In this document: in pieces, positions 20,175 to 29,720 of the stretch
How the letters are laid out: each line of letters starts with the position of its first letter
How positions within the stretch are numbered: position 1 is the stretch's first letter
Assembly (NCBI GenBank): GCA_964058805.1
Contig: CAXKVV010001873.1
Span: 1-35,114, forward strand
From: Schoenoplectus triqueter
Taxonomy: Eukaryota; Streptophyta; Magnoliopsida; Poales; Cyperaceae
Length of the DNA: 35,114 nt
Direction of reading: 5' to 3'
Translations under genes and position numbers: made by a program
Notes under the pieces: generated by a model
Told to the model about the DNA's origin: nothing
The model's input: only the letters and a program-made list of their open reading frames with translations
Databases searched by the model: none

Positions 20175-21300
20175 TGAATGCTATTTATCTATGTAGAAAA
20201 CTATTTACAAAAATAATAGAAAGTGGGTAGCTATTAACTTAGAACTTTATTTATATTTTTGGGATTTTATAATAGCTAAAATAGTAGAATTTTATTTTTA
20301 TTATTTCTAAACTCTATTTATTCTATAGAAAATCACTTACTAAAATAATAGAAAATAAAATGGCAATGATTTTATTTGTATATATTTTTTTAATATTTGT
20401 AATAGCTAAAGTAATAGAATTTTATTATTATATTCTATTATATTGTAATACTATTCATTATGTAAGAATTATTTACAAAATTAAAAGGTGGTTAGCTATA
20501 CTATTTTACTATTATTATTTTTATTATTATATTTTTTATTATTATTACTTTATTATCTATAATAGCTAAAAGAAATCATTACTAATATTCTATTCTATTT
20601 ATTATATCTATTTTTATTATTCCTATTTATTATCTATAGAAAAGTATAAGATTTTTTATTATTAGTTGAAAGTAGTCATAAGAGATGAAATTCATTATGT
20701 TTTTATTACAACTATTATTTTTATTACATTTTATTCATCAAAAGTATTTTTATTGTATATATTTGTATAGAAATAACAAAAGAAATACAATTCATACTAT
20801 AAAACTATATTATCATTCTTTATTATGAAAGAAAATGCATAGTAGTATATTTTGTATATTTTGTGCTATTTATTCTTATTATTCTTTTTACAGGAAAATA
20901 TCAAGAAAATATCAATATAATATCTATTATTATTCGTATATTTTTTTATTTATCAAAGAATATAGCTAATTTCATTATTTATTATAGTATATTACTATCA
21001 CTATTATTATTTCATGGAAAATCACTTGAAAAATCACTAAAATATACCTAGTTATTATTTATGATTTTTATTTGTATTTTTGGAATTTTTATAGTATTTA
21101 AAATGACAAGTCAAATCTAGGTCAACTATATCAATATTTGTAATGTATTTTGCTTTTAAATTGTTTTATCATGATTATATTTCTAAGACTGGAATATTAT
21201 CATATAGAAAAATAGTATGGAAAATAAGAAAATTTTAGAAACAAATTTGAGTCAATTTGGAGTTCAATAGCATTTTCAAATCATTTATTTACTCCATATT
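20175..21300. other. AT-rich segment without genes
   Basis: Very AT-rich, with scattered degenerate TTATTATT tracts and recurring phrases such as AATAGCTAAA and ATAATAGAAA. These suggest decay from an expanded AT microsatellite or minisatellite. Open frames are short and low in complexity. I see no other structure. Confidence 0.6.
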
Positions 21301-21335
21301 ATTACTATTCTGTTATTATTTAATTAATGGGCTTA

Positions 21336-21450
21336 ATCTGGGCCGCCAGATCTGTATCAAGATCAGTGTATATCTTTTATATAACTTTATTTTTATTTGG
21401 GCCGCCGGATATGCTTCAAGATTGGTTTGTATTAGATGGACGGCCCAGAT
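21336..21450. repeat. 10-bp inverted repeat with internal duplicated motif
   Basis: ATCTGGGCCG (21336-21345) is exactly complementary to CGGCCCAGAT (21441-21450). Inside, GGGCCGCC(A/G)GAT..GTATCAAGAT-like sequence occurs twice, near 21340 and 21400. The loop is about 95 bp. GGGCC-type site II motifs are common near plant promoters, but there is no gene beside this one. Confidence 0.5.
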
Positions 21451-22100
21451 CTATATTCGCATCTCCATTTAATGCGGCGTTTTATTTCACGCGTTCGATA
21501 TCTTCAAGATTCACAATGCGCATCAATATCCGTGCGGCCGAGATTCTCTGACTCTCCAGTCAACATGAGCTTCAAGATTAGTGCCATTGGCAGCGCCGGC
21601 GATTGCGGCCGTCTTTCTCCGATCAGACAACTGCCCTAGTATCGTATTGTCATGGAGAATCATTCTACAATGTCTGATCGACGATCCATCCGGTGAACCG
21701 TGATGTATACCACTGTCGGATGAGTCAATTTGGTACCAGTCGGTACCGAATTTCATATCCCATAAATTCAAAGCAATTGATCATCTTTTACAACAATTAA
21801 GCACACAATCAGCATCGTATATACATGTAAATGCCTTCTATCATGATTAGAACGATTTAAATTGGCCTATAACTCCATTATTCGGGATGATTGTCAAAGC
21901 GCAACAGAAGCCATTGGTACCAATTGCAATTTACTTCAAATTCATGTTATTCATTGATCAATATTGACATTGTCATGCTTAATACTCTTTATAACACTTA
22001 TTCAAACCACGACATGCATGCATATGCTTATAATCTTCCCTAATTCTCAATCTGAAACTCAATTTCAAAAACGGAACGCGATAACAGTATTGAAATTCCA
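21451..22100. other. unique-looking DNA, no supported gene
   Basis: Moderate GC to about 21770, then AT-rich. It holds two GGTACC palindromes (about 21731 and 21743), the 12-bp palindrome ATTGGTACCAAT (21913-21924) and a CATGCATGCATATG stretch near 22013. A minus-strand open frame of 82 codons (21771 to 21523) has mixed composition but no recognisable domain. Confidence 0.4.
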
Positions 22101-22108
22101 AATCAGTC

Positions 22109-22545
22109 GAGTTCTCAAGATTATATCTGAGATCAATCGACTTCAAAGGACTCCCCAGACCCTAATGCATATAGTATTAACAAGGATCAAGATAATTCTC
22201 ACTCAAGAATCAAGAATTGATCAATGAACTCAACTGTTACCGAGTTCTCAAGTTGAACTGAGATCAATCGATTTAACAGCCTTATTCATCAACCTTTAAT
22301 CAAAATTCATTGAAAGAAATGAAAGATTTATACTATATAAACTTGCAATGCATGAAATAAAGAAGAAAATCATGAAGAAAGAGTTGAATGCTGATACCCA
22401 GTGGCAATTACATCTTTAAAGCTCCAATCTTCAAGAATTAAATCTACTAATCCCTAATTGGCAGATAATAGAGTATATAGCTTACCTCCAAACAAGTAAT
22501 TGAAGCAAATAGATCGAGTTCTCAAGTTAAAACTGAGATCAATCA
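22109..22545 (+). repeat. three dispersed copies of a roughly 30-bp motif
   Basis: GAGTTCTCAAG followed by (A)CTGAGATCAATC occurs at 22109-22140, 22242-22271 and 22516-22545. The second contains AGTTC/GAACT and the third AGTT/AACT around the TCAAGTT part. They are interspersed, not tandem. Confidence 0.6.
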
Positions 22546-22665
22546 ATTCTATCAGAGTTCTCTTCTGGATTCTTGCTTCTTCTTACTCTCTCTCTCTCTA
22601 TAAAGCGCTCTCTCTATCTCTTGTCTTCTGTATGCGTGTGTTATGTATTCTCCATGGATCAGATG

Positions 22666-22675
22666 TTTATATAGG
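22666..22675 (-). promoter_or_regulatory. possible minus-strand TATA box and leader
   Basis: Read on the minus strand, CCTATATAAAC is followed by about 60-90 bp of leader rich in AG dinucleotides ((CT)n at 22586-22599 on the plus strand) and then by GGAG|GTAAGC, a good plant 5' splice site with its boundary between 22487 and 22486. This order (TATA, purine-rich leader, donor site) resembles a gene with a spliced 5' untranslated region. No downstream coding exon is recognised, so it may be a non-coding or decayed unit. Confidence 0.3.
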
Positions 22676-22699
22676 CAATTGGGATGGTGCACCAGGGAA

Positions 22700-23830
22700 T
22701 TAGAACCATACACCACTCATACACCAGCAATTAGACTCCCTTGGCTCATGGACATGGTTCTTCAATTCTGTTAGTGCTTCTGTTATGTTGTGGGCCCCAT
22801 TCAAGCGAATCCAAAGTTCAAGCCTTTGGCTGTTGACCATGTTTGACTCCACTTCTCATCTGTTGTTAGAACCTTCTAGAGCATCCAAACATACTATATA
22901 TACTCACTCTAATGCATCTAGGATACCCTTCTACCCTCTGCCATTGTTATCTTCTTCCAAAGCTCAAAGCTTTATTACCCGATTCCATCTCTTGGCCAAA
23001 AACATATCTCCACCATCCAATTGATAATCTCCATCACCTAAACAGCATCGTGTAAGCATAGGGAAGCTGCCAGCATTGATAATTCGAGCTGAGAGTGCAA
23101 GGTTTCAAATTTCATCAATTTGCCCGATTTTATCACTCCTTCTCAATTGCTTCAATTCATTCCCTAATTGCTGCTTCTTTCTTTATCTACAGCGTCGCCT
23201 AAGTAAATAGAGAAGGTTTGCATCATCAATTTTGGATTCTGAAGTAGGAATTGAAGTGCTTCATCAATTGCCCGAGGTATTCATCTCTCTCAATCACCTT
23301 ATTCACTTGTTGTTTTTTAATTCTGATCAATTGCACATACTCTCCTATGTATAGGCTAACTCTGGGTGAAAGGAATTGGAGTTGCGAGCTTTGGAGAGCT
23401 TGATCACCTCTAATGGCGCCTTCTGCCTCGTCGAGAAGAAGGAAGAAGAGAGGGAGGGGAGAAGGAGAAGAGAAAGAGGAGGGTGCGTCCGGCGCACAGA
23501 GTCCACAGCTAGGTGGGACCCACAGTCAGAGAGGCAACACGAGTGAGCCAAGTACACATCGCTTCTTTCCTTTGATTTAAATCTCTGATTAGATCTGCGT
23601 ATAGACTAGGTGCATGATTGCCTGTGTGAGCTATACATTCATAAACCTGACAAATGGGCCCCACATGTAAGTATATGAATCTCGGCCCATTAGTCCAGCT
23701 GTGGATTAGTTAACCCCTTGCTTAGATTTAATCAATCTGACTTGGCACACTCTGATAGGTCCACTTGTTTAATCAATCTATTAATCATTTGTTATAGTGC
23801 TAATCCATGCTGAGGTGGCTTCTATTAATA
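22700..23830. other. non-coding stretch with mixed composition
   Basis: It holds a small duplication of ATACACCA with CAATTAGA context (about 22690-22735), a GA-rich tract at 23437-23482, a GTGGGACCCAC palindrome at 23513-23523, and scattered GGGCCCCA motifs. A 55-codon plus frame from ATGGCGCC (23413-23580) and a 70-codon minus frame overlap the GA-rich tract. Neither has a recognisable domain. Confidence 0.4.
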
Positions 23831-23833
23831 AGG

Positions 23834-24245
23834 GCCATGTGTCACCCCTGGGGCCCATATTGCCTAATTGGACCAATGAGATACAGCCATGTGTTAATAG
23901 TTGTAGTGTAGCCTGCTGAGGTGTTTTGCTAGCAGACTGCCATGTGGCATATGAGGAGTGAGGTGTGCTGCTGTGGTGCTGCCATGTGGTAAGTGTAGGG
24001 ATGAGGTGGGCCTGTCAGGTAGAGCCATGTGGCACTGGGGTAGTGAGGTGGCCTTCTCTGGCTGTGCCATATGGCACAGGGTTGGGTTAAGTGGACCTCT
24101 GGTGTGGTGCCATGTGGCACTAGGGTGGTGAGGTGGCCCACTAGCTGTCTGCCACGTGGCACTAAGGTGGGGCCCACCTGTCAGTGACCCATACCTGGGT
24201 GGGGCCCACTTGCTGACATGGCCCAATGAGAGGCTGCCACGTGGC
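23834..24245. repeat. 42-43-bp minisatellite of G-box-like palindromes
   Basis: GCCATGTGGCA, GCCATATGGCA or GCCACGTGGCA starts at 23939, 23981, 24024, 24066, 24109, 24151 and 24236. Spacing is 42, 43, 42, 43, 42 and 85 (2 x 42.5) bp. A degenerate unit fills the gap near 24190. Looser units lie at 23834 and 23886. The core is the plant G-box CACGTG in two units (24151 and 24236). One unit is the perfect 18-bp palindrome CTGTGCCATATGGCACAG (24062-24079). The sequence between the palindromes (GTGAGGTGGCC-like) is also repeated. Confidence 0.8.
24167..24209. promoter_or_regulatory. paired GTGGGGCCCAC palindromes
   Basis: Two copies at 24167-24177 and 24199-24209. Related GTGGGNCCCAC sites are at 23513-23523, 25148-25158 and 25394-25404. 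The sequence fits the known consensus of plant TCP transcription factors. Binding here is inference. Confidence 0.4.
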
Positions 24246-24249
24246 ACAC

Positions 24250-24660
24250 CCTCTCTCTTCGATTATTTTATACCTCCTGTGTTTCTTATACCCAGTTTGC
24301 ACCCAGAGCTGCTGTTATCCCCAACTTGCACCCAGGATTGCTCTGATCAAATCTCAGCCTTTGATTAATCTATTTAATCTGCCTTTATTTTCCCTGAATT
24401 TATTATGATAGCTCCACTTATCCAAAAATTATGAAATTTTCACCAAAAATCCCTAAATTCATGATGATCATCCCTGTAATTTTTAATTCCATTTTTACCC
24501 CTCCTTCTCTGGATTAAAAATTCTTTTATTCATAAAACCCTATTATTCTTTATAGATTAATCCCTGATCTCAATTGTAGCTCAATGTCTCTGCCAATTAT
24601 CTCCCTCTTGCAGAAACCACCCTAACTAAATATCAATTAGACTTATATTGATATTTATTA
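24250..24660. other. AT- and pyrimidine-rich stretch
   Basis: A CACCCAGAGCTGCTGTTATCC-like phrase is partly repeated at about 24299 and 24328 (TTGCACCCAG). Otherwise I see nothing but AT-rich low-complexity sequence. Confidence 0.4.
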
Positions 24661-24664
24661 GGGC

Positions 24665-24890
24665 TTGATTTGATCAAATGCTGACTACTTATCAGCAATT
24701 AATACAAATCTAGACTTGATCAGATGGTTGCTCCCAGCTTTGGCACCTGATCAGTCTTGTGAAATTGACTTTCAATCCCTTAACATGAGGGTGACTTGGT
24801 CAAATAACTGACTACTTATCAGTAATTGACACAAATCAAAGCATGGTTAGGTGGTTGCTCGCAGCTTTGGCACCAGGTCAGCCTTGAAAG
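24665..24890 (+). repeat. 127-bp diverged tandem duplication
   Basis: CTGACTACTTATCAG occurs at 24681 and 24808, and GGTTGCTC(C/G)CAGCTTTGG follows both copies. The first holds TGCTGA/TCAGCA around loop CTACTTA (24679-24697). The second holds ACTGA/TCAGT around the same loop (24807-24823), with the outer base pair changed on both arms. Confidence 0.75.
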
Positions 24891-25125
24891 CAAAATCACA
24901 TTTGGAATTTCTCATGATTAGTTGCATCAAAATGCTAGCTTGGCATTGACATCATTTCATGTAGTATAGGGATTATACTGCTTCAGCTCCTTCCTAGGGT
25001 TAGCTTCAAAGGCAGATTTCTAGGGTTCAATTCTGACCCTCTTCAATAGGTCACTGAGGTGTGGGGTCCACCTGTCAGTGAAAATGGTCACATGGGTGAC
25101 TCATCAGATAGGCTATGCTATTAGG
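24891..25125. other. unique-looking spacer before the promoter-like duplication
   Basis: It contains GTGGGGTCCACCTGTCAG (about 25061), a diverged relative of the start of the downstream modules. No gene is seen. Confidence 0.4.
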
Positions 25126-25256
25126 TTCATCTACAAGGGGCTGCCAGGTGGGTCCCACTTGTAAGAGAAAATATAATCAAATGGCTGACCCATCAAGAGA
25201 TTTTCTCTCTCCTAGATCTCCCGAGGGTCAGCCACCTCGAATGAGTAGGAGGTGGT

Positions 25257-25294
25257 GGGGTATTTATATCCTCGTCTTTCACCATATTATTTCA
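25257..25294 (+). promoter_or_regulatory. putative core promoter 1
   Basis: TATTTATA at 25261-25268 is followed 33 bp later by A of CATTGTGGGA (25294). This fits plant TATA to start-site spacing and the pyrimidine-purine start rule. Confidence 0.4.
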
Positions 25295-25425
25295 TTGTGG
25301 GATTAATGCTTAACCTCTATTCCGGGTTGGTTAGCTTTCTTAGCAAAATAGGCTAGGTCCATGTCATTGGAGCTGCTCATAAGGGACTGCCATGTGGGTC
25401 CCACTTGTCAGAAAAGATATAATCA

Positions 25426-25482
25426 CATGGTGACACCCAAGAGGTCTCCTCTCTCCCTCGATCTTCTTGGGTGTCACTCATG
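25426..25482 (+). other. 13-bp perfect stem upstream of promoter 2
   Basis: GTGACACCCAAGA (25430-25442) pairs perfectly with TCTTGGGTGTCAC (25465-25477). CATG (25426-25429) and CATG (25479-25482) extend it past a one-base bulge. The equivalent in copy 1 is TGGCTGACCC (25182-25191) with GGGTCAGCCA (25225-25234), plus inner GAGAT/ATCTC. The arms differ between copies but pair within each copy. Confidence 0.65.
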
Positions 25483-25502
25483 CTGAGTGGATAGAGAATA
25501 GC

Positions 25503-25540
25503 GGGGTATTTATACTCTTTACTTCATGCCCAACATTCCA
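25503..25540 (+). promoter_or_regulatory. putative core promoter 2
   Basis: TATTTATA at 25507-25514 is followed 33 bp later by A of CATTGTGGGA (25540). The predicted start lies only about 160 bp from the satellite junction, so a transcript would run into the array on its C-rich/G-rich plus orientation. Confidence 0.4.
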
Positions 25541-25702
25541 TTGTGGGACTAATGGATTTGTTCCGGGGTTAGGCAGCGACTTTTCCTGATCAGTGGGCCA
25601 CCTTTCCACTACTCTTTCTCTTCTTCCCCTTTCTTATGATTTTATCATCAATTTATTTCATTTATTCATCCATTCATCCTTGAAACTTTTCAAGGGTAAA
25701 CA

Positions 25703-25707
25703 TTCAC
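25703..25707 (+). repeat. target-site duplication, right copy (TTCAC)
   Basis: The first five satellite bases after the insertion, followed by GTTTTGCGCGCCCGG exactly as at the empty site in the other units. Confidence 0.9.
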
Positions 25708-27180
25708 GTTTTGCGCGCCCGGACTCATTTTCGGCGATACCGAGGGCGTCGGGTCTTGTTTTCATTTTTTTTTGCGCCCGGACTCGTTTTCGGCGATACC
25801 GAGGGCGTCGGGTCCCGTTTTAATGTTTTGCGCGCCCGGACTCGTTTTCGGCGATACCGAGGGCGTCGGGTCCCGTTTTCATGTTTTGGGCGCCCGGACT
25901 CGTTTTCGGCGGTCTCGAGGGCGTCGGGTCCCGTTTTCGGAGGTACCGAGGGCGTCGGGTATCGTTTTCATGTTCTGCGCGCCCGAACTCATTTTCGGCG
26001 GTACCGAGGGCGTCGGGTGTCGTTTTCATGTTTTGCGCACCCGAACTCATTTTCGGCGGTACCGAGGGCGTCGGGTCCCGTTTTCATGTTTTGCGCGCCC
26101 TAGACTCGTTTTCGGCGGTACCGAGGGCGTCGGGTCTCGTTTTCATGTTTTGCGCGCCCTAGACTCGTTTTCGGCGGTACCGAGGGCGTCGAGTCCCATT
26201 TTAATTCTTTGCGCGCCCGGACTCGTTTTCGGCGGTACCGAGGGCGTCGGGTCCTGTTTTTATGTTTTGCGCTCCCGGACTCGTTTTCGGCGGTCTCGAG
26301 GGCGTCGGGTCCCGTTTTCTTGTTTTGCGCCCCCGGACTCGTTTTCGGCGGTACCGAGGGCGTCGGGTCCCGTTTTAATGTTTTGCGCGCCCGGACTCGT
26401 TTTCGGCGGTACCGAGGGCGTCGGGTCCCGTTTTAATGTTTTGCGCGCCCGGACTCGTTTTCGGCGGTACCGAGGGCGTCGGGTCCCGTTTTAATGTTTT
26501 GCCCGCCCGGACTCGTTTTCGACGGTTTCGAGGGCGTCGAGTCCTGTTTTCATGTTTTGCGCGCCCGGACTCGTTTTCGGCGGTACCGAGGGCGTCTGGT
26601 CCCGTTTTAATGTTTTGCGCGCCCGGACTCGTTTTCGGCGGTCTCGAGGGCGTCGGGTCCCGTTTTCATGTTTTGCGCGCCCGAACTCGTTTTCGGCGGT
26701 ACCGAGGTCGTCGGGTCCCGTTTTAATGTTTTGCGCGCCCGAACTCGTTTTCGGCGGTCTCGAGGGCGTCGGGTCCCGTTTTCATGTTTTGCGCGCCCGG
26801 ACTCGTTTTCGGCGATACCGAGGGCGTCGGGTTCCGTTTTCGGCGGTATCGAGGGCGTCGGGTATCGTTTTCTTGTTCTGCGCGCCCGAACTCATTTTCG
26901 GCGGTACCGAGGGCGTCGGGTCCCGTTTTCATGTTTTGCGCGCCCTAGACTCGTTTTCGGCGGTACCGAGGGCGTCGGGTCTCGTTTTCATGTTTTGCGC
27001 GCCCTAGACTCGTGTTCGGCGGTACCGAGGGCGTCGGGTCCCGTTTTCATGTTTTGCGCGCCCGAACTCATTCTCGGTGGTAGCGAGGGCGTCGGGTATC
27101 GTTTTCATGTTTTGCGCTCCCGAACTCATTTTCAGCGGTACCGAGGGCGTCGGGTCCCGTTTTCATGTTTTGCGCTCCCG
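25703..27180 (+). repeat. higher-order unit 2, right part
   Basis: It continues unit 2 after the insertion with no loss of phase. Removing 18361-25702 and one TTCAC restores a 2540-bp unit. A private variant GACGGTTTCG is at about 26520 (GGCGGTTTCG elsewhere). Confidence 0.9.
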
Positions 27181-29720
27181 TACTCATTTTTGGCGGTAAC
27201 GAGGGCGTCGGGTCCTGTTTTCACGTTTTGCGCGCCCGGACTCGTTTTCGGCGATATCGAGGGCGTCGGGTCTCGTATTAATGTTTTGCACGCCCGGACT
27301 CGTTTTCGGCGGTCTCGAGGGCGACGGGTATCGTTTTCACGTTTTGCGCGCTCGAACTCATTTTCGGCGGTACCGGGCTCGTCGGGTCCCAGACTCATTT
27401 TCGGCGGTATCGAGGGCGTCGGGTAACGTTTTCATGTTTTACGCGCCAGAACTCATTTTCGGCCATACTGAGGGCGTCGGGTCCCGTTTTCATGTTTTAC
27501 GCGCCCGGACTCGTTTTCGGCGGTACCGAGGGCGTCGGGACCCGTTTTCACGTTTTGCGCGCCCGGACTCATTTTTGGCGGTACCGAGGTTGTCGGGTCC
27601 CGTTTTTATGTTTTGCGCGCCCGGACTCGTTTTCGGCGGTACCGAGGGCGTCGGGTCCCGTTTTAATGTTTTGCGCCCCCGGACTCGTTTTCGGCGGTCT
27701 CGAGGGCGTCGGGTCCCGTTTTCATGTTTTGCGCGCCCGGACTCGTTTTCGACGGTACCGAGGAAGTCGGGAATCGTTTTTATGTTTTGTGCGCCCGGAC
27801 TCGTTTTCAACGGTACCGAGGGCGTCGGGTCACATTTTCATGTTTTGGGCGCCCGGACTCGTTTTCGGCGGTACCGAGGGCGTCGGGTCCCGTTTTCATG
27901 TTTTGGGCGCCCGGACTCGTTTTCGGCGGTACCGAGGGCGTCGGGTCACATTTTCATGTTTTGCGCGCCCGGACTCATTTTCGGCTGTACCGAGGGCGTG
28001 GGGTCCCGTTTTAATGTTTTGTGCGCTCGGACTCGTTTTTGGCAGTACCGAGGGCGTCGGATCCCGTTTTAATGTTTTGCGCCCCCGGACTCGTTTTCGG
28101 CGGAACCGAGGGCGTCGGGTCCCATTTTCACGTTTTGCGCGCCCGGACTCGTTTTCGACGGAACCGAGGAAGTCGGGTATCGTTTTTATGTTTTGCGCGC
28201 CCGGACTCGTTTTCGGCGGTACCAAGGGCTTCGGGTCCTGTTTTCACGTTTTGCGCGCCCGGACTCATTTTCGGCGATACCGAGGGCGTCGGGTCTTGTT
28301 TTCATTTTTTTTTGCGCCCGGACTCGTTTTCGGCGATACCGTGGGCGTCGGGTCCCGTTTTAATGTTTTGCGCGCCCGGACTCGTTTTCGGCGATACCGA
28401 GGGCGTCGGGTCCCGTTTTCATGTTTTGGGCGCCCGGACTCGTTTTCGGCGGTCTCGAGGGCGTCGGGTCCCGTTTTCGGAGGTACCGAGGGCGTCGGGT
28501 ATCGTTTTCATGTTCTGCGCGCCCGAACTCATATTCGGCGGTACCGAGGGCGTCGGGTGTCGTTTTCATGTTTTGCGCACCCGAACTCATTTTCGGCGGT
28601 ACCGAGGGCGTCGGGTCCCGTTTTCATGTTTTGCGCGCCCTAGACTCGTTTTCGGCGGTACCGAGGGCGTCGGGTCTCGTTTTCATGTTTTGCGCGCCCT
28701 AGACTCGTTTTCGGCGGTACCGAGGGCGTCGAGTCCCATTTTAATTCTTTGCGCGCCCGGACTCGTTTTCGGCGGTACCGAGGGCGTCGGGTCCTGTTTT
28801 TATGTTTTGCGCTCCCGGACTCGTTTTCGGCGGTCTCGAGGGCGTCGGGTCCCGTTTTCTTGTTTTGCGCCCCCGGACTCGTTTTCGGCGGTACCGAGGG
28901 CGTCGGGTCCCGTTTTAATGTTTTGCGCGCCCGGACTCTTTTTCGGCGGTACCGAGGGCGTCGGGTCCCGTTTTAATGTTTTGCGCGCCCGGACTCGTTT
29001 TCGGCGGTACCGAGGGCGTCGGGTCCCGTTTTAATGTTTTGCCCGCCCGGACTCGTTTTCGGCGGTTTCGAGGGCGTCGAGTCCTGTTTTCATGTTTTGC
29101 GCGCCCGGACTCGTTTTCGGCGGTACCGAGGGCGTCTGGTCCCGTTTTAATGTTTTGCGCGCCCGGACTCGTTTTCGGCGGTCTCGAGGGCGTCGGGTCC
29201 CGTTTTCATGTTTTGCGCGCCCGAACTCGTTTTCGGCGGTACCGAGGTCGTCGGGTCCCGTTTTAATGTTTTGCGCGCCCGAACTCGTTTTTGGCGGTCT
29301 CGAGGGCGTCGGGTCCCGTTTTCATGTTTTGCGCGCCCGGACTCGTTTTCGGCGATACCGAGGGCGTCGGGTTCCGTTTTCGGCGGTATCGAGGGCGTCG
29401 GGTATCGTTTTCTTGTTCTGCGCGCCCGAACTCATTTTCGGCGGTACCGAGGGCGTCGGGTCCCGTTTTCATGTTTTGCGCGCCCTAGACTCGTTTTCGG
29501 CGGTACCGAGGGCGTCGGGTCTCGTTTTCATGTTTTGCGCGCCCTAGACTCGTGTTCGGCGGTACCGAGGGCGTCGGGTCCCGTTTTCATGTTTTGCGCG
29601 CCCGAACTCATTCTCGGTGGTAGCGAGGGCGTCGGGTATCGTTTTCATGTTTTGCGCTCCCGAACTCATTTTCAGCGGTACCGAGGGCGTCGGGTCCCGT
29701 TTTCATGTTTTGCGCTCCCG
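27181..29720 (+). repeat. higher-order unit 3 (2540 bp)
   Basis: Complete unit. Single-base differences seen by eye against its neighbours include 28342 (T for A), 28533 (A for T), 28939 (T for G) and 29292 (T for C). With so few differences in 2540 bp the units are well above 99% identical. Confidence 0.9.

Larger units (their letters stand above)
25126..25618 (+). repeat. 246-bp tandem duplication of a TATA promoter-like module
   Basis: Two diverged copies are offset by 246 bp. The shared order is CTGCCA (25141/25387), GTGGGTCCCAC (25148/25394), a hairpin (25182-25234/25426-25482), GGGGTATTTATA (25257/25503), CATTGTGGGA (25293/25539) and a TTCCGGG(G)TT block (about 25321/25562). TATA and the conserved CA are the same distance apart in both copies. 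This organisation resembles a duplicated core promoter reading towards the right-hand satellite, where no coding sequence follows. Confidence 0.7.
18361..25702 (+). mobile_element. 7342-bp insertion with TG...CA ends and 5-bp target duplication
   Basis: The insertion splits one higher-order unit. It is flanked by direct TTCAC copies (18356-18360 and 25703-25707), and the empty site TTTTCACGTTTT is intact in the other units. It starts TGTGCGACCC and ends GGGTAAACA, so the ends read TGT...ACA with a weak inverted match (TGT, gap, ACCCTT). A 5-bp duplication with TG/CA ends is the hallmark of LTR-retrotransposon integration. However, I see no repeated LTR at the two ends, no tRNA primer site next to an LTR end, and no gag, reverse transcriptase or integrase; the longest open frame is 133 codons and repetitive. 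Possibilities are a very long solo LTR, a non-autonomous element with unusual ends, or a chromosomal fragment captured at a staggered break. The insertion itself is certain; its class is not. Confidence 0.8.

Noticed and set aside
19973..20230. Open frame with poly-isoleucine, resembling a membrane segment
   Set aside because: It simply translates the (ATT)n microsatellite.
22391..22402. Minus-strand GGGTATCAGC resembles a retrotransposon tRNA-Met primer site
   Set aside because: Only the GGTATCAG part matches. The sequence just before it does not match the end of the insertion, so it cannot follow an LTR.
23413..23580. 55-codon plus frame beginning ATGGCGCC with a Lys/Arg/Glu-rich tract
   Set aside because: The start looks plant-like, but the body is a GA-rich low-complexity tract and no second exon or homologue is recognised.
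23894..24247. 117-codon minus frame with repeated His-Met/Ala-Thr-Trp pattern
   Set aside because: It follows the 42-43-bp G-box minisatellite, whose period is not a multiple of three. No domain is seen.
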